Assembly: GCA_031379665.1 (NCBI GenBank)
Contig: JANNFI010000055.1
Span: 1-7,660, forward strand
Length of the DNA stretch: 7,660 bases
Source: SZUA-254 sp031379665
Lineage (GTDB): Bacteria; Bacteroidota; Ignavibacteria; UBA10030; SZUA-254
Direction: 5' to 3'
Under the pieces are notes generated by a model. The model did not search any database, was not told where the DNA came from, and saw only the letters and a list, made by a program, of their open reading frames with translations. Position numbers and translations under genes: made by a program. This document shows, one piece after another, positions 5,870 through 7,660 of this stretch (position 1 is the first letter of the stretch; each line of letters starts with the position of its first letter).

Positions 5870-7311
5870 TGCGCATCCAGACCAAAATCACGTTCGTCCT
5901 CGTCTCCCTCTCCATCCTCGCGCTTTCGGCGGCCGGCATTTTCACGACGCTGAGCGTCGGTCATTACCTTCGTTTGCGCATCGTGGGAGAGCTGAAGACC
6001 GGGTCGGAGCAGATCGATTTCTACCTGCGCAATTCCCCCTCGGTCGGAACCGGGGCCTACGAAACCCTCCGTTCCTTCGCCCGGACCGGGGACAGCCGGG
6101 TGACGCTGATCGCGCGTGACGGAACCGTCATCTTCGATTCGGACGTCCGGCAGGGGGACCTCGCGAGGCTGGAGAACCACGCGCTGAGGCCGGAGGTCGC
6201 CGAAGCCCTCCGCGGCCGGCTCGGCACCAGCACCCGCCGTAGCGCGACGCTCGACGAGGACCTCATCTATCTCGCCAGGCCGGTCATCCCACCGCTCGAC
6301 ACGGCGGGGGAGTTCGGGGCGGCGGCCGTCATCCGCGTCAGCATCCCGCTTCTGCAGGTCGACTCCGCGATCAGCGAGATCCGGATCAACATCATTCTCG
6401 TCAGCGTTTTCGTCTTCGGCATCGTGGTGCTCGTCATCGGATTCATGTCCCGGCGTCTCTCCCGGCCGATCGACGAAATGGCCGATGTTGCCGGCCACGT
6501 CCGGGCCGGCGAGCTCGATCGGAGGATCGCGGTGCGCTCGAACGACGAGCTGGGTAAACTCGGCGAAGCACTGAACGGGATGATCGACAAGCTCAACCAG
6601 GACATCGCGCAGCTTCGGAAACTGGAACGCGTGCGGACCGAATTCCTCGGCAACGTCTCGCATGAACTTCGCACGCCCATCTTCGCCATCCAGGGGATGC
6701 TCGAGACCCTGATCGATGGCGCCATCGACGACCCGGAAGTCAACCGCGACTTCCTCCGGCGAGCGCTCAACAACACGAAGAACCTGAGCGCCCTCCTGAA
6801 CGACCTCATCGAGATCTCCCGGATCGAGTCGGGTGACATGAAGATGAGCTTCCGATATTTCGAGGTTGGGGAGTTTCTCCGCGCCGTGACCGCCGAGATG
6901 GTCACCATCGCCGAACGCCGCAACGTCCGGCTCGAGGTCGAAACGCTTACCGCCGGCAAGGAGGTTTACGGAGACCGGGACCGTCTGAAGCAGGTCCTCG
7001 TCAATCTGATCGAAAACGCGATCAAGTACAACCGGGAAGGGGGCGCCGTCCGGGTCCGAACCGCGCCGTCCGCGGACGGCGTCCGGGTAAGCGTCGAAGA
7101 CGACGGCATCGGCATCCAGGCCGAACACGTCGGGCGCATCTTCGAACGGTTCTACCGGGTCGACAAGGAACGGTCGCGCGACGCCGGCGGCACCGGTCTC
7201 GGCCTCGCCATCGTCAAGCACATCGTCGAGGCCCACGGCGCCGCCGTTCGGGTCGACAGCACGCCCGGAAAGGGCACGATCTTCAGTTTCGAACTGAGAA
7301 CCGCCGAATAA
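5869..7311 (+). CDS. phoR: Phosphate-sensing histidine kinase PhoR
   Basis: PhoR is the inner-membrane sensor kinase partner of PhoB. The protein has 480 residues. TM1 is at about 6-29. An extracytoplasmic domain (about 30-173) with RVTLIARDGTVIFDSD (from R77) and ENHALRPEVAEAL resembles the PAS-like sensor of Bacillus-type PhoR. TM2 is at about 174-193, followed by HAMP (about 193-246). The HisKA domain has phospho-acceptor H265 in SHELRTP. The HATPase domain has N383 in NLIENAIKYN, DDGIGI (D411), FERFYRV and GGTGLGLAI (from G440). HAMP runs straight into HisKA, so the cytoplasmic PAS domain seen in E. coli PhoR is absent. The ATG at 5869 overlaps the phoB stop by one base; GTG at 5866 is an alternative giving one more residue. 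It is the last gene of the operon; no strong terminator follows. PhoR identity rests on operon context. Confidence 0.92.
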   Translation: MRIQTKITFVLVSLSILALSAAGIFTTLSVGHYLRLRIVGELKTGSEQIDFYLRNSPSVGTGAYETLRSFARTGDSRVTLIARDGTVIFDSDVRQGDLARLENHALRPEVAEALRGRLGTSTRRSATLDEDLIYLARPVIPPLDTAGEFGAAAVIRVSIPLLQVDSAISEIRINIILVSVFVFGIVVLVIGFMSRRLSRPIDEMADVAGHVRAGELDRRIAVRSNDELGKLGEALNGMIDKLNQDIAQLRKLERVRTEFLGNVSHELRTPIFAIQGMLETLIDGAIDDPEVNRDFLRRALNNTKNLSALLNDLIEISRIESGDMKMSFRYFEVGEFLRAVTAEMVTIAERRNVRLEVETLTAGKEVYGDRDRLKQVLVNLIENAIKYNREGGAVRVRTAPSADGVRVSVEDDGIGIQAEHVGRIFERFYRVDKERSRDAGGTGLGLAIVKHIVEAHGAAVRVDSTPGKGTIFSFELRTAE

Positions 7312-7368
7312 CAGAGTTCCGCCGACCGCGTGAAGGCCCTCCCCGGGCCGATCCTACCACGATTTCCG

Positions 7369-7418
7369 TTTACAATTTGATAACGGAATAATAATACCCC
7401 ACCAACCCGGAGGTAACA
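7369..7418 (+). promoter_or_regulatory. Degenerate 11-bp-phased repeat array, possible second Pho box
   Basis: TTTACA (7369), ATAACG (7380), ATAATA (7391), CCAACC (7402) and GTAACA (7413) begin exactly 11 bp apart. Against GTAACA they match 4, 4, 4, 3 and 6 of 6 bases. The last unit lies in GGTAACATC, identical to the last unit of the array upstream of pstC. The degenerate copies may be chance in an AT-rich stretch; the last unit is the strong one. Confidence 0.4.
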
Positions 7419-7437
7419 TCCCATCTCTATATTTGGG
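7412..7437 (+). promoter_or_regulatory. Candidate PhoB-dependent promoter of the right-hand receptor gene
   Basis: GGTAACATC (7412-7420), 10 bp, then ATTTGGG (7431-7437). TATATTTG at 7428-7435 is a full match to the Bacteroidota TAnnTTTG element. The usual upstream TTG element about 19-20 bp before it is missing and the GTAACA site stands in that place, as expected when an activator substitutes for it. Transcription would start near 7443, leaving a leader of roughly 40 nt. The same two blocks occur upstream of pstC with 11 bp between them. Confidence 0.5.
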
Positions 7438-7480
7438 CCAAGAACGCCCCTCAGTCCATCACACTTAAACCTACGAAAAC

Positions 7481-7660
7481 ATGCGAAATCATCACACTCT
7501 GGCCGAAATCCTCCGGTCACTGGTCATATTATTCCTGATGCTCCCGTTCAACCTGTTCGCTCAGCAAACGGCTGAAATCCGCGGCACCATCGTCGATTCC
7601 ACTACCCGCGAACCCCTCGTCGGCGCCACCATCCTGGTCTCCGGGACCAGCGTCGGGGCT
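7481..7660 (+). CDS. Secreted/outer-membrane receptor with CarboxypepD_reg-like N-terminus, partial (SusC/TonB-dependent receptor type)
   Basis: Only the first 60 residues are in the window. A signal peptide is clear: basic and polar start, hydrophobic core LRSLVILFLMLPFNLFA and cleavage at FAQ|QT. The mature part begins EIRGTIVDSTTREPLVGATI, followed by LVSGTSVGA. This is the beta-sandwich CarboxypepD_reg-like domain that precedes the plug in many Bacteroidota TonB-dependent receptors, including SusC proteins. Other secreted proteins can carry this domain, so the receptor call is probable rather than proven. The ATG at 7481 has no SD; the upstream bases are A-rich (CTACGAAAAC), as is common in Bacteroidota. 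It lies 169 nt after phoR with its own candidate Pho-type promoter, so it is probably a separate transcription unit co-regulated with pst. The open frame runs to the right edge. Confidence 0.8.
   Translation, partial: MRNHHTLAEILRSLVILFLMLPFNLFAQQTAEIRGTIVDSTTREPLVGATILVSGTSVGA

Noticed and set aside
5680..7236. Long minus-strand open frame of 518 residues opposite phoR/phoB
   Set aside because: It is an antisense shadow of phoR, which has complete, well-ordered kinase motifs on the plus strand; the minus product is Asp/Arg/Pro-rich without any motif.
7335..7349. GGCCC-TCCCC-GGGCC hairpin after phoR as a terminator
   Set aside because: The stem is only 5 bp and no T-tract follows, so it is too weak to call.
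7369..7397. Sigma70-like promoter TTTACA-N17-TAATAC before the right-hand receptor
   Set aside because: It fits E. coli rules, but the apparent lineage uses TAnnTTTG promoters and the TATATTTG downstream, paired with GTAACA, is repeated in form before pstC. It remains a possible secondary promoter.
1..7660. CRISPR array, tRNA, rRNA, insertion sequence or transposase
   Set aside because: Nothing in either strand supports these: the only tandem repeat is the short 12-bp one at pstB, and the intergenic regions are short and lack RNA-gene features.

Overview
The window is GC-rich and gene-dense. It looks like a member of the Bacteroidota/Chlorobiota/Ignavibacteriota (FCB) lineage. The signs are two TonB-dependent receptor genes (the second begins with a signal peptide and a CarboxypepD_reg-like domain, an arrangement typical of these phyla), several starts without a clear Shine-Dalgarno sequence and with GTG or TTG codons, and a TATATTTG element that fits the Bacteroidota TAnnTTTG promoter motif. 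The exact taxon cannot be fixed from this sequence.

Layout. (1) 1-1541, minus strand: N-terminal two thirds of a TonB-dependent outer-membrane receptor, running off the left edge. Its signal peptide and receptor body are in different reading frames, and the break is at a run of eight G (coding strand) just after the signal-peptide cleavage site. (2) 1542-1728: divergent regulatory region with a perfect 10-bp inverted repeat and three 11-bp-phased GTAACA-type repeats that look like a PhoB operator. (3) 1729-7311, plus strand: a compact operon pstC-pstA-pstB-phoU-phoB-phoR with overlapping or nearly touching genes. It encodes the inner-membrane parts of the high-affinity phosphate ABC transporter, its regulator PhoU and the phosphate two-component system. 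No pstS (periplasmic phosphate-binding protein) is present in the window. (4) 7312-7480: intergenic region with a second Pho-like promoter. (5) 7481-7660: start of a second, CarboxypepD_reg-type outer-membrane receptor, running off the right edge.

How the parts work together. PstC/PstA/PstB import phosphate. PhoU links transporter state to the PhoR kinase, and PhoR phosphorylates PhoB, which should act on the phased repeats upstream of pstC. The same arrangement, GGTAACATC then 10-11 bp then ATTTGGG, lies before both pstC and the right-hand receptor, and the left-hand receptor is transcribed divergently from the pst control region. I infer that one or both outer-membrane receptors belong to the phosphate-starvation response and may supply phosphate or phosphate-containing compounds to the periplasm.

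The most notable observations are the possible on/off homopolymer switch in the left receptor, the promoter signature shared across the operon, and a four-unit 12-bp tandem repeat at the start of pstB in which every unit begins with a potential TTG start codon.
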